A stretch of 48,257 nt of DNA, taken from assembly GCA_035762085.1 (NCBI GenBank), contig DASTPT010000133.1, positions 1 through 48,257 on the forward strand, written 5' to 3'. This DNA is from HRBIN12 sp035762085 (lineage in GTDB: Bacteria; Actinomycetota; UBA4738; HRBIN12). Every line of letters starts with the position of its first letter. Position 1 is the first letter of the stretch. This document shows, piece by piece, positions 40,171-48,204 of the stretch. Made by a program: the position numbers and the translations under genes. The notes under the pieces were generated by a model. It saw nothing but the letters and a program-made list of their open reading frames with translations. It ran no database searches and was not told where the DNA came from.

Positions 40171-41297
40171 CCAGCGTCGCCGTCCAGGTGGACCAGCTGT
40201 GGTTCAAGGCCCCGGGCGGCATCGGCACGTACATCCGGAACCTCGTCCCCGCGATGGCCCGGTGCGACCCGTCGCTCGAGATCAAGCTCTTCCACGCGCG
40301 CTTCGGTCCCGACGCGCCGCCCCCCGAGCGCTGGATCCGCGGCTTCTGGATGCAGGAGCTGGACGCGTCGATCCGCTCGCTCTACCCGCGCTGGGACCTG
40401 CTCGCCCGGCCGGTCCTGCCCGAGTCGCTGCGCTCGGCGGACGTCCTGCACGCCACGAACCACGCGGCGATCCCGCCGGCGGCTCCGGGGCAGAAGCTCG
40501 TGGTCACGGTCCACGACCTCGCGTTCGAGCACTTCCCGAGCCTGTTCCCGCGACCGTGGCGGCTGCTGTACCGGCTCGGCCTGCGCGCCGCGGTGAAGCG
40601 GGCGCACGCGATCGTCACGCCGTCGCGGAACACGGCTGAGGACGTCGCGTCGCGCACGAAGGTCGACCCCGCCCGGCTCCACGTCGTCCCGCTCGCGTCA
40701 TCGCTCGCGACCGGAACGCTCGACGTCGCCGAGGTCCTCGCGCGCCGGAGGATCGGCAGACCCTACGTGCTCTTCGCCGGAACGCTCGAGCCTCGGAAGA
40801 ACCTCGTGCGCCTGGTCCGGGCGTATCGGCGCGTGGCGGCGACGGGGATCCCTCACGCCCTCGTGCTGGCGGGCCCGATGGGCTGGCACCATGAGGCCCT
40901 GATGCGCGAGATCGCCCAGCCCGGTCCCGGCGAGGTCATCCTCACCGGCCTGGTCGCCGACGCCGATCTCGACGCCCTCTACCGCGGGGCGAGCGCCTTC
41001 GCCTACCCCTCGCTGTACGAAGGCTTCGGCCTGCCGGTCGTCGAGGCCATGGCGCGCGGCGTCCCGACGGTGGCCTCGACCACGTCGTCGGTGCCCGAGG
41101 TCTCGGGCGAGGCCGCCCTGGGCGTGGATCCGCGGTCGGTGCCCGAGATCTCGGCCGCGATCCAGCGGATCCTGACCGACCCCGAGCTGGCCGAGCGGCT
41201 CGCCGCTGCGGGTCGTGCACAGGCGGAACGGTTCTCGTGGGACCGGACGGCGACCGGGACCCTCGAGGTCTACCGGGAGGTGCTGGGCGAGCGATGA
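40167..41297 (+). CDS. glycosyltransferase family 4-like protein
   Basis: A 376-aa GT-B enzyme. The N-terminal acceptor half includes APGGIGTYIRNLVPAM and VVTVHDLAFEHFP. The C-terminal donor half includes YVLFAGTLEPRKNLVRLVRAY, FAYPSLYEGFGLPVVEAMARG (the E-x7-E donor motif) and PEVSGEAAL. Likely transfers a sugar from a nucleotide donor to a lipid or polysaccharide acceptor at the inner face of the membrane. Start GTG 40167 overlaps the cupin stop, and its stop overlaps the next ATG. Confidence 0.93.
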   Translation: MTSVAVQVDQLWFKAPGGIGTYIRNLVPAMARCDPSLEIKLFHARFGPDAPPPERWIRGFWMQELDASIRSLYPRWDLLARPVLPESLRSADVLHATNHAAIPPAAPGQKLVVTVHDLAFEHFPSLFPRPWRLLYRLGLRAAVKRAHAIVTPSRNTAEDVASRTKVDPARLHVVPLASSLATGTLDVAEVLARRRIGRPYVLFAGTLEPRKNLVRLVRAYRRVAATGIPHALVLAGPMGWHHEALMREIAQPGPGEVILTGLVADADLDALYRGASAFAYPSLYEGFGLPVVEAMARGVPTVASTTSSVPEVSGEAALGVDPRSVPEISAAIQRILTDPELAERLAAAGRAQAERFSWDRTATGTLEVYREVLGER

Positions 41298-42241
41298 AGG
41301 TCTCGCTCGTCACCACCGTCCTCAACGCCGGCGGCCATGTCGGGACGTTCCTTCAGACCGTTGCCGCGCAGTCGCGACCGCCCGACGAGATCGTCGTCGT
41401 CGACGGAGGCTCGACCGACGGCACCCTCGAGACCCTCCGGCGCGCCGAGGGCATCACCCTGATCGAGGAGCCGGGCGCGAGCATCGCGCGCGGGCGCAAC
41501 GTCGCGATCGCCGCGGCCACCCACGAGGTCATCGCCGTGAGCGACGCCGACTGCGTGCTCGAACCCCACTGGCTCGAGCGGCTCCTGATCCCGATCGAGG
41601 ACGGCGCCGACGTCGCGATGGGCGCGTACCGCCCGATCGCCGAGACCTTCCTCGAGCGCTGCATGGCGGCCGTGAACATCCCCGATCCGCGAGAGCTGGA
41701 CGAGGCGGGCTTCATGCCCTCGGGGCGCTCGGTCGCGTTCCGGCGTTCGGCGATCGAGGCCGCCGGGGGGTACCCGGAGTGGCTCGCGATCGGCGAGGAC
41801 ATGTACGTGAACCACCGGTGGCGCGGGCTGGGCATGGACATGCGGCTCGCCCGCGACGCCGTCGTCTGGTGGCGGCTTCGGCCGGACCTGCGCTCGACCT
41901 GGACCCAGTACTTCCGCTACGCGCGGGGCGACGCGATCGCCGGCATGTACCCCGGGCGGCACGCCCTGCGATTCGGCGTGTACGGCGGGGCGCTGTACGC
42001 GCTCGGCTCGCGCGGGGCCTGGCGGAAGCTCGCGGCGCTCGGAGGGGCGGCGGCCTACGCGGCCGCTCCGGTGCGGCGCGCGCTCTCCGGCGCCGAGGAC
42101 GCGGCCGAGCGAGTCCGCGCGGCGGCCGCCGTCCCGGCCCTCATGGGGTTCGTCGACGCCGCGAAGATGGTCGGCTACGTGGCCGGCCTGGCCGTCCGCG
42201 CGCGGTCCGGACGACCCGGAGAGGGGGAACCCTCCCCCTGA
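41294..42241 (+). CDS. glycosyltransferase family 2
   Basis: A 315-aa GT-A enzyme: VSLVTTVLNAGGHVGTFLQTV, EIVVVDGGSTDGTLE, SDADCVLEPHWLERL (the DxD-like SDAD) and IGEDMYVNHRWRGLGMDM (the ED general-base position). The C-terminus has weakly hydrophobic segments (LAALGGAAAYAAAPV, VGYVAGLAV) that may touch the membrane. It works with the GT4 gene it overlaps (ATGA). The acceptor is not known; cell-surface glycan is an inference. Confidence 0.9.
   Translation: MKVSLVTTVLNAGGHVGTFLQTVAAQSRPPDEIVVVDGGSTDGTLETLRRAEGITLIEEPGASIARGRNVAIAAATHEVIAVSDADCVLEPHWLERLLIPIEDGADVAMGAYRPIAETFLERCMAAVNIPDPRELDEAGFMPSGRSVAFRRSAIEAAGGYPEWLAIGEDMYVNHRWRGLGMDMRLARDAVVWWRLRPDLRSTWTQYFRYARGDAIAGMYPGRHALRFGVYGGALYALGSRGAWRKLAALGGAAAYAAAPVRRALSGAEDAAERVRAAAAVPALMGFVDAAKMVGYVAGLAVRARSGRPGEGEPSP
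42222..42239. terminator. short hairpin at the end of the glycosyltransferase operon
   Basis: AGGGGG (42222-42227) and CCCCCT (42234-42239) can pair around AACCCT. The stem lies over the GT2 stop codon and 2 nt before the TATCGT -10 of the next gene. Possible terminator or part of that promoter. Confidence 0.3.
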
Positions 42242-42257
42242 TATCGTCGGCGTGATG
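42242..42257 (+). promoter_or_regulatory. -10 hexamer and leaderless start of the thioredoxin-fold gene
   Basis: TATCGT (42242-42247) lies 7 nt before ATG 42255 (4 nt before the in-frame GTG at 42252). The 7-nt spacing favours the ATG. Confidence 0.5.
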
Positions 42258-43235
42258 ACGAACCGCAAGCGCAAGTCCACGGCGGCGAAGCAGCGCGCGA
42301 AGCTGCGGCAGCAGCGACGCGCCGCGGCCGCCGCGCAGGCGGGGCAGGAGCCGGGGGGCGCGCCCACCACCACCCGCCCCCCGCAGCCGGTCCGACGGCC
42401 GGGTGACCGCCGACCGCGCCCCACGAAGCGCCGCCGCAGCAGCCGGACCCCCTGGTTGCTGATCGGCGGCGTGGTCGTGGTCGTCGGGGTCATCGTCGCG
42501 ATGTTCCTCACCCGGAGCGACGACACGAGCCGCGGCGAGGCGTCGGAGGGCTCGATCGATGGGCTCACCAGCGTGCCCGCCCAGACGCTGGAGGCGGTCG
42601 GCGTGCCCGAGCAGCCCTCGAACGTCAACCCGCTGCCGCCGGACGCGGCGCCCGTCGAGGAGGGCGGCAAGCCGGTCGTCCTGTACGTCGGCGCCGAGTA
42701 CTGCCCGTTCTGCGCGGTCGAGCGGTGGCCGATGGTCGTGGCGCTCAGCCGCTTCGGCACGTTCACCGGGCTGGAGTCGACCACGTCCGCTCCCCCGCCC
42801 GAGACCCTCCCGAACACGCCCACCGTGACGTTCAAGGACTCGACGTACGCGAGCGACCACATCGTGCTCTCGGCCGTCGAGACGGCCGACCGGGTCGGGA
42901 ACCCGATCGAGGACCCGACGGAGTTCCAGCAGCGCCTGTTCGACACGTACAACGTCGAGTCGGTCACCGGGAGCAGCGGCGGGATCCCGTTCGTCATGAT
43001 CGGCAACCGGTATGCGTGGGCCGGGAGCCAGTACGACCCCGCGGTGCTCGAGGACAAGGATTTCGACCAGATCGCGAACGCCCTCGCGAACCCCGACAGC
43101 GAGGTCGCCCGGGAGATCGGCGGCGCCGCGAACTACATCACGGCGATGATCTGCCAACTGACGGACGGCCAGCCTGAGGACGTCTGCTCGAGCGACGTGA
43201 TCCAGCAGGCCCAGGCGGCGCTGCCGACGCCCTGA
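42255..43235 (+). CDS. membrane-anchored DUF929/thioredoxin-fold protein with CPFC site
   Basis: A 326-aa protein with a basic, Ala/Arg-rich cytoplasmic tail (1-65), one membrane anchor (about 68-86, PWLLIGGVVVVVGVIVAMFL), and an external thioredoxin-like domain with VVLYVGAEYCPFCAVERWPM (C-P-F-C redox pair) and the cis-Pro region GGIPFVMIGN. Matches DUF929-type proteins, which act like DsbA in disulphide formation. It overlaps the VKOR gene by 1 nt (TGATG), and VKOR would re-oxidise it using quinone. A second Cys pair (ICQLTDGQPEDVC) near the end may form a structural disulphide. Confidence 0.88.
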   Translation: MTNRKRKSTAAKQRAKLRQQRRAAAAAQAGQEPGGAPTTTRPPQPVRRPGDRRPRPTKRRRSSRTPWLLIGGVVVVVGVIVAMFLTRSDDTSRGEASEGSIDGLTSVPAQTLEAVGVPEQPSNVNPLPPDAAPVEEGGKPVVLYVGAEYCPFCAVERWPMVVALSRFGTFTGLESTTSAPPPETLPNTPTVTFKDSTYASDHIVLSAVETADRVGNPIEDPTEFQQRLFDTYNVESVTGSSGGIPFVMIGNRYAWAGSQYDPAVLEDKDFDQIANALANPDSEVAREIGGAANYITAMICQLTDGQPEDVCSSDVIQQAQAALPTP

Positions 43236-43684
43236 TGCGCGTCGCCCGCTGGGTGCCGCCCGTCACGACCGCCCTCGCCCTCGCCGGCGTCGCCGTCTCG
43301 ACCTACCTCACGATCGCGCACTACACGGACCCCGAGGGTGAGCTGCAGTTCTGCAGCGGCACCGGGACGGTCGACTGCGGCGCGGTCACGACGAGCGCGC
43401 AATCGACGTTCCTCGGCATCCCGGTGGCGCTCCTCGGGCTGCTGTGGTTCGTCGGGATGCTGACGCTCTGCCTTCCGGTCGCCTGGAGGGCCGACGCCCG
43501 CCCCGTCCACCTGGCCCGCCTGGTCGGCGCGGTCGGCGGGATCGGCTTCGTGCTGTGGCTGCTCTACGCCGAGCTCATCATCATCGGCGCGATCTGCGTG
43601 TGGTGCACGGTCGCCCACGTCATCGCGTTCGCGCTGTTCGTCGTGGTGGTGCTGACGACGCCACCCCTCCTCGCGGATGAGTGA
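43235..43684 (+). CDS. vitamin K epoxide reductase (VKOR) family protein
   Basis: A 149-aa membrane protein with four helices. The loop Cys pair is in FCSGTGTVDCGAV and the active-site pair is CVWC in AICVWCTVAHVIAF. In actinobacteria VKOR passes electrons from the DsbA-like partner to menaquinone, closing the disulphide-forming cycle. ATG 43235 overlaps the upstream stop. All four essential Cys are present. Confidence 0.93.
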   Translation: MRVARWVPPVTTALALAGVAVSTYLTIAHYTDPEGELQFCSGTGTVDCGAVTTSAQSTFLGIPVALLGLLWFVGMLTLCLPVAWRADARPVHLARLVGAVGGIGFVLWLLYAELIIIGAICVWCTVAHVIAFALFVVVVLTTPPLLADE

Positions 43685-43690
43685 CGCCGA

Positions 43691-44551
43691 TCACTCGTAG
43701 TCGTAGAAGCCCTTGCCGGTCTTCCGTCCGAGGTGGCCGGCGGTGACCATCCGCTTCAGGAGCGGCGGCGGGGCGAACAGCTGCTCCTTGAACTCCTCGT
43801 AGAGCACGTTCGCGACGAACATCGTCGTGTCCACGCCGATCAGGTCGATCAGCTGGAGCGGGCCCATCGGGTGGTTCAGCCCCAGGTGGATCGCCGTGTC
43901 GATGTCCTCGCGCGTCGCGAAACCATCCTCGAGCAGCCGGACGGCGCTGTTCAGGTACGGGATCAGGAGCATGTTCACGATGAAGCCGGCCCGGTCCCGG
44001 GACTCGACCGTGGTCTTGCCCAGCCGAACCCCCCACGCGCGGCCGAACTCGATCGTCTCGTCGGCCGTCGTGATCGCCTTCACGAGCTCGATCAGCCCCA
44101 TCACCGGCACGGGGTTGAAGAAGTGCATGCCCATCACGAGCTCGGGGCGCTTCGTCGCCGCGCCGAGGTCCGCGATCGGGATCGACGAGGTGTTGCTCGC
44201 CAGGACCACGTCGGGCCTCGTCACCTCGTCGAGACGGCGGAAGAGCTCGACCTTCGTGGCGTAGTCCTCGGTGGCGGCCTCGATCACCAGGTCGGCGTCG
44301 GCGAGACCGGCGACGTCGGTCGTGCCGGTGACGCGAGCGAGCACGTCGTCGCGCTCGGCGGGCGTCAGCTTCTCGCGCTCCACCGCGCGCAGCGTCGAGG
44401 TCTCGATGCGGTGGCGGCCCGCCTCGACCAGCTCCTCGGTCGGCTCGAGGTAGACGACGCGCGCGCCCGCGCGCGCGCTGACCTCGACGATCCCCGAGCC
44501 CATCAGCCCGCAGCCGACGACCCCGACCGTACGAACGTCCTCAGCCCTCAT
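43691..44551 (-). CDS. 3-hydroxyacyl-CoA (3-hydroxybutyryl-CoA) dehydrogenase
   Basis: A 286-aa enzyme of the PaaH/Hbd type, reducing acetoacetyl-CoA to S-3-hydroxybutyryl-CoA or the reverse. Rossmann segment VGVVGCGLMGSGIVEV, EAATED, ASNTSSIPI, catalytic His in MGMHFFNPVPVMGLIELV, and the C-terminal domain LNHPMGPLQLIDLIGVD with the GRKTGKGFYDY end. The full single-domain length argues for hydroxybutyryl-CoA dehydrogenase rather than a fusion. ATG 44551 has GAGGTGGGGG upstream. It links the thiolase at 28604 to Ccr at 33166 biochemically; a crotonase is not in the window. Confidence 0.94.
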   Translation of the reverse strand: MRAEDVRTVGVVGCGLMGSGIVEVSARAGARVVYLEPTEELVEAGRHRIETSTLRAVEREKLTPAERDDVLARVTGTTDVAGLADADLVIEAATEDYATKVELFRRLDEVTRPDVVLASNTSSIPIADLGAATKRPELVMGMHFFNPVPVMGLIELVKAITTADETIEFGRAWGVRLGKTTVESRDRAGFIVNMLLIPYLNSAVRLLEDGFATREDIDTAIHLGLNHPMGPLQLIDLIGVDTTMFVANVLYEEFKEQLFAPPPLLKRMVTAGHLGRKTGKGFYDYE

Positions 44552-44579
44552 CCCCCACCTCGGTCGAGCGAGAGTGCCA

Positions 44580-44599
44580 AGCCTACAATCGGGCCCATG
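44580..44599. promoter_or_regulatory. overlapping divergent -10 boxes
   Basis: TACAAT (44584-44589, plus) lies 7 nt before the leaderless ATG 44597. TAGGCT on the minus strand (44585-44580) is a candidate -10 for the dehydrogenase gene, with about a 28-nt leader. The two hexamers share two base pairs, so polymerase could not occupy both at once. Confidence 0.45.
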
Positions 44600-45151
44600 C
44601 CCGTGCTCGCTCACGGCGGCCAGCCCGACGAGCTGGTCGCGGAGTTCCTCGTCCTCGGCGCCGTCGTGCTCGGATGGGTCGGGGTCGCCCGCCTGCGAGA
44701 CCGCGGCTTCCGGTGGATGCCCCGGGGGGCGGGCTGGGGAGCCGTGGCCGGCGCGGCGGCGCTGGTGGTCCTGGCCGCCCTCGTGCCCACGGTGCTGTGG
44801 ACGGCCCCGGACATGCAAGGCGCCCGGCCGGCCTCGACCGCGTCGCTCCGCATCGTCGCCCCCGTCGAGGCGCAGGAGGTCTCGGGAACGACGCTCGACG
44901 TCGTGACCGAGCTGTCCGGCGCCCGCGTCGTGGACGGCTCGAGCACGCAGGTCAGCCCCGACACGGGCCACGTCCACGTGTACGTCGACGACCGGCTGAT
45001 GTCGATGGCGTACGCCGACGAGCAGCAGATCGCGATCGACTGGCTCGAGCGGGGGCCGCATGTCCTGCGCGTCGAGTTCGTCGCGGCCGACCACGTCGCG
45101 TTCGACCCGCCGGTCGAGACGAGCGTCACGTTCGTGAAGCTCACCGCCTGA
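44597..45151 (+). CDS. membrane protein with extracytoplasmic beta domain
   Basis: A 184-aa protein. A hydrophobic stretch about 12-32 (ELVAEFLVLGAVVLGWVGVA) and a second about 45-68 (AGWGAVAGAAALVVLAALVP) are followed by an external domain (about 75-184) with strands SLRIVAPVEAQEVSGTTLDVVTEL, HVHVYVDDRLMSM and RVEFVAADHVAFDP. The HVHVYVD strand and the length fit an Ig-like or cupredoxin-like fold without a copper Cys. It is convergent with the membrane and cupredoxin genes that follow, which may form a functional set. The function is unknown. Confidence 0.65.
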   Translation: MPVLAHGGQPDELVAEFLVLGAVVLGWVGVARLRDRGFRWMPRGAGWGAVAGAAALVVLAALVPTVLWTAPDMQGARPASTASLRIVAPVEAQEVSGTTLDVVTELSGARVVDGSSTQVSPDTGHVHVYVDDRLMSMAYADEQQIAIDWLERGPHVLRVEFVAADHVAFDPPVETSVTFVKLTA

Positions 45152-45165
45152 GCTGGCTCGCGCCC

Positions 45166-46539
45166 TCAGCCCGAGAGGATCAGCAGCCCGCCCGCGGTGA
45201 ACGCGATCATCGCCCCGAGGAGGGCGTACTGCGTCCGGATCGCCCGGACGCGCTCGTAGCGGGCGATCGCGCGGTCGTGCGCCACGATCACGCCCGCGAT
45301 GTGCCCCGCGACGATCGCGAAGACCTGGACGTACCACACGACGGTCGGCGACACGAGCGTCAGGTTCACGCGCCATCCGGCCGTGCCGAACAGGTCCCAA
45401 CCCTCCCCGAACGGGTCGGAGAGACGCGCGAGCCCGATCTGTCCCTCGATCAGCAGGAACGAGAAGTAGTGCGCCACGACGTACGCGAGCACGATCGGCA
45501 CCAGGCTGTGCGCGAAGGTCCGGGCGAGCGGCTGCCACTCGCCGCCGACGACCCGGGCGGCGGACGTCATCGCCACCGCGTAGATCCCGGCGACGATCAC
45601 GCACGTCGACAGCAGACCGAGCGTGAACACCAACGTGCGCTCCCAGCCGACGAACGCGGCGGTCGAGTCGACCCACCAGCCGGTCCGCGAGAGCCCGTCG
45701 AAGGTCGTCGAGCCGAGCGCGACCACGACGAGCGCAACCAGGCCGCGCCGCGGCGGGACCGTCGCCAGTCCCGAGAGCGGCACCCGCCACACGACCCGGC
45801 CCTCGCCGTCCCGCGCGAGCGGGGAGATCCGCGAGAGCAGGTGGAGGTACGCGCCGAACGCCTCGCCGTGCTCCAGCCAGGCGCGGCGACCGAACAGGCC
45901 CATCCCCACGGTCGTGAGGATCGTGTAGCCGATGATGAGGAACCCGAGCGTCCCCGGCCGATCGGCGAACGGGTCCACGAGCTCGAGCCACACGAAGCCG
46001 AACAGGAACAGGGTGGCCGGCGATAGGCCCAGGGCCGCGGGGTACTCGCGGGGCGGCCGGCCCTCCGCGTAGTCCAGCTGCAGCAGGCGGCCGATCGTGT
46101 CGAACGGGGAGAGCGTCGCCCACCAGTCGCCGAAGAGCGCGGACACGAACGCGAGCCCCACCCAGAACCAGACGAACACGACGACCGGGCCGATCGTCTC
46201 GGTCGGATCCCGCGGGAGGGCGGCGGCGCCGGTGACCACGACGAACGCCGCGAGCGAGACCAGCCGGATCGCCCACTCGAGCGGCCGCGAGGTCAGCAGG
46301 CGCTGGATGGCGGTCCACCGGCCCTCGGGCGGGTCGGCGTCCTCGAAGCGCGGGGTCGTCCAGAGCGCGGACAGCGCCACGAACGAGACGACGAGCGCCG
46401 TCGCGGCGCCGAAGACGAAGAGCCAGCGCGGCACGGGCAGGTCCACCCGGCCGCCGAGCCCATGCGCGAGGGCCGGCCGTGCCGCCACCAGCGGGAGGGC
46501 GACGCCCGCGCCGAGCGCGGCGGCGATCCGCCTCCTCAC
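45166..46539 (-). CDS. polytopic membrane protein of the 'fenitrothion hydrolase' annotation family
   Basis: A 457-aa protein with a signal-like N-terminus (LPLVAARPALAHG) and about ten hydrophobic helices. A recurring Trp/Phe-rich segment FVSALFGDWWATLSPFDTIGRLLQ and the C-terminal WYVQVFAIVAGHIAGVIVAHDRAIARY, with a conserved HxxxxxxAH arrangement, are notable. I recall this kind of protein being labelled fenitrothion hydrolase in databases, but the true role is uncertain; possible metal or haem contact through the His residues is an inference. GTG 46539 overlaps the upstream cupredoxin-like gene by 4 bp. Confidence 0.72.
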   Translation of the reverse strand: MRRRIAAALGAGVALPLVAARPALAHGLGGRVDLPVPRWLFVFGAATALVVSFVALSALWTTPRFEDADPPEGRWTAIQRLLTSRPLEWAIRLVSLAAFVVVTGAAALPRDPTETIGPVVVFVWFWVGLAFVSALFGDWWATLSPFDTIGRLLQLDYAEGRPPREYPAALGLSPATLFLFGFVWLELVDPFADRPGTLGFLIIGYTILTTVGMGLFGRRAWLEHGEAFGAYLHLLSRISPLARDGEGRVVWRVPLSGLATVPPRRGLVALVVVALGSTTFDGLSRTGWWVDSTAAFVGWERTLVFTLGLLSTCVIVAGIYAVAMTSAARVVGGEWQPLARTFAHSLVPIVLAYVVAHYFSFLLIEGQIGLARLSDPFGEGWDLFGTAGWRVNLTLVSPTVVWYVQVFAIVAGHIAGVIVAHDRAIARYERVRAIRTQYALLGAMIAFTAGGLLILSG

Positions 46540-46991
46540 GCCTGGACCTGGAGCTGGACGAGCAGGATCCCTGCGGACTCGAGCTCGACCTCGAACACGC
46601 CGGGCGCCTCGGCGCGGAACGCGATCACGGCCGGCGAGCCCGGGGCGACGTCGTCGATCAGGTCGTAGCCGTGGACGTGCACCTCGTCGGCCACGTCGGC
46701 CGAGACCACCAGGCGGACGCGCTCCCCGCGCTCGACCCGGACGGTGCTCGGCCCGTCGACGCGGCCCTCCTCGACCTCGACCTCGATCTCGCGCGCGTCC
46801 GGCCCGGGGGTGGAGGCCTCGGTCGGGGTCCCGGTCGACGACGCAGACCGCGTCGGCGACGTCGCCGCCGGCGAGGCGGACGGCGTGCGGGCGGGCGTCG
46901 CGTCCTCGTCGGAGGGGCGCAGGACCAGGAACAGCGCGACCACGACGACGACGCCGGCGGCGAGCACGATCCAGCGGGTCGGACCCTTCAC
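46536..46991 (-). CDS. membrane-anchored cupredoxin-like protein
   Basis: A 151-aa protein: a membrane anchor (about 7-24), a Ser/Thr/Pro-rich linker (about 28-65) and a small beta domain (about 68-151) with RVERGERVRLVVSADVADEVHVHGYDL and APGVFEVELESAGILLVQLQV. This resembles the EfeO/cupredoxin_1 fold. The HVHGYD segment supplies His, but no Cys or Met ligand set is visible, so it is not a normal blue copper site. GTG 46991 is 9 nt after TACCAT, a possible leaderless start. Translationally coupled to the following membrane protein. Confidence 0.7.
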   Translation of the reverse strand: MKGPTRWIVLAAGVVVVVALFLVLRPSDEDATPARTPSASPAATSPTRSASSTGTPTEASTPGPDAREIEVEVEEGRVDGPSTVRVERGERVRLVVSADVADEVHVHGYDLIDDVAPGSPAVIAFRAEAPGVFEVELESAGILLVQLQVQA

Positions 46992-47028
46992 GGTCGGACC
47001 ATGGTACGGGATGCCGCGGACGGCTCGG

Positions 47029-48204
47029 TCAGCAGACCTGCGAGAGCAGCGGCCACGGGTTCACCGCGGGCGTGCTGCTGCTGCCCGAGATGACGCTGTA
47101 CCCGTACGGGCTCTCGGGCCAGTCCGACGGCGTGTTGTACGGGTGCCACTCGAAGTGGTTGTGCGGGGTGCTGGCGTTGCCCGTGGCGCCGACATAACCG
47201 ACCACGTCGCCGGCCGAGACGCTCCCGGTCACGCCGGGCTGCATCAGGTGCGCGTTGTACGTGTAGCCGAGATCGCCGTACACGTACACCGCGTACCCGC
47301 CGAGCGAGTTCGTCGAGATCCTGGCCTCGCCGTCGAACGTCGCCCGGATCGCCGTGCCCTGCGGCGCGATGATGTCGTTGCCGGCGTGCGGGTGGTAGCC
47401 GCCGCCGTACCGCGGGGCGCCGAAGCCGTCGTACACGGCGCGCGGCTGGTCGACCGGGCAGACCTTGAAGACCTCGTTCGCGTAGTACCGGACGCCCGAG
47501 AGCGCCGCCAGCTCCTTGCGGTACTGCTTCTTCAGGTCCTTCACCAGTTCCTCGGCGCGGGCGCGGTCGGCGTTCAGCTGGTCGAGGACCTCCTGCTGCT
47601 CGGCCATCTTCGCGTCGAGCACCGCCTGCTTGGCCTCGAGCTGCTCCAGGGCCTTCGCCCGCTTCGCCTGCAACTGCTCCTGGCTGGCCTCCTGCGCCGC
47701 GAGCTCGTTGCGCAGGTTCTCGACGTCGTTCGCGAGGTCGGCGTCGGTCTGCGACACGGCATCGACGAACTCGACCCGGTCGGACAGGTCCGCGAGCGTC
47801 GACGCGCCGAGGAGGAACTCGAGCGCCGTCCCCGGGCCCTCCATGTAGGCCTCGACGGCGCGGGCGTCGAGCTGGGCGCGGAGCTCCGAGAAGCGCGCCC
47901 GGGCGGCCTGGAGCTCCGACCGGGTGACGCGGAGCTCCTCGGTGATCTGCTCCCACCGGGCCTCCGCCTGCTGGACGGCCTCCCACAGGACGGCGGCTTC
48001 CTGGCTGAGGCGGTCCAGGACCCTCTGGTGCTCCTGGATCCGAGCGGCGATCTGCTTGAACTCCGCCTCGGCGGCCGCGAGCTTCTCCTTGGTCGAGGGC
48101 TTGGCGGCGGCCACGCCGACCAGCCCCGTGACCAGGAGGAACGCAACGGCAACGGCCGCGGCGCGGTGCCGGGCGGTGCGGGCTCCTGTGGAGTTTTCGG
48201 CCAT
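47029..48204 (-). CDS. secreted M23-family peptidase with N-terminal coiled coil
   Basis: A 391-aa exported protein: signal peptide (about 1-40, AAAVAVAFLLVTGLVGVAAA), a long coiled coil (about 43-240), and a C-terminal LytM/M23 domain with YHPHAGNDIIAP (His and Asp zinc ligands) and the PHNHFEWHP His motif. It resembles EnvC/RipA-like regulators and cell-wall hydrolases. The zinc ligands appear present, so peptidoglycan cleavage is plausible. ATG 48204 is chosen for the GGAAGG about 9 nt upstream and a good signal peptide; a TTG at 48225 would add seven residues. It ends with Cys right before the stop. Confidence 0.9.
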   Translation of the reverse strand: MAENSTGARTARHRAAAVAVAFLLVTGLVGVAAAKPSTKEKLAAAEAEFKQIAARIQEHQRVLDRLSQEAAVLWEAVQQAEARWEQITEELRVTRSELQAARARFSELRAQLDARAVEAYMEGPGTALEFLLGASTLADLSDRVEFVDAVSQTDADLANDVENLRNELAAQEASQEQLQAKRAKALEQLEAKQAVLDAKMAEQQEVLDQLNADRARAEELVKDLKKQYRKELAALSGVRYYANEVFKVCPVDQPRAVYDGFGAPRYGGGYHPHAGNDIIAPQGTAIRATFDGEARISTNSLGGYAVYVYGDLGYTYNAHLMQPGVTGSVSAGDVVGYVGATGNASTPHNHFEWHPYNTPSDWPESPYGYSVISGSSSTPAVNPWPLLSQVC

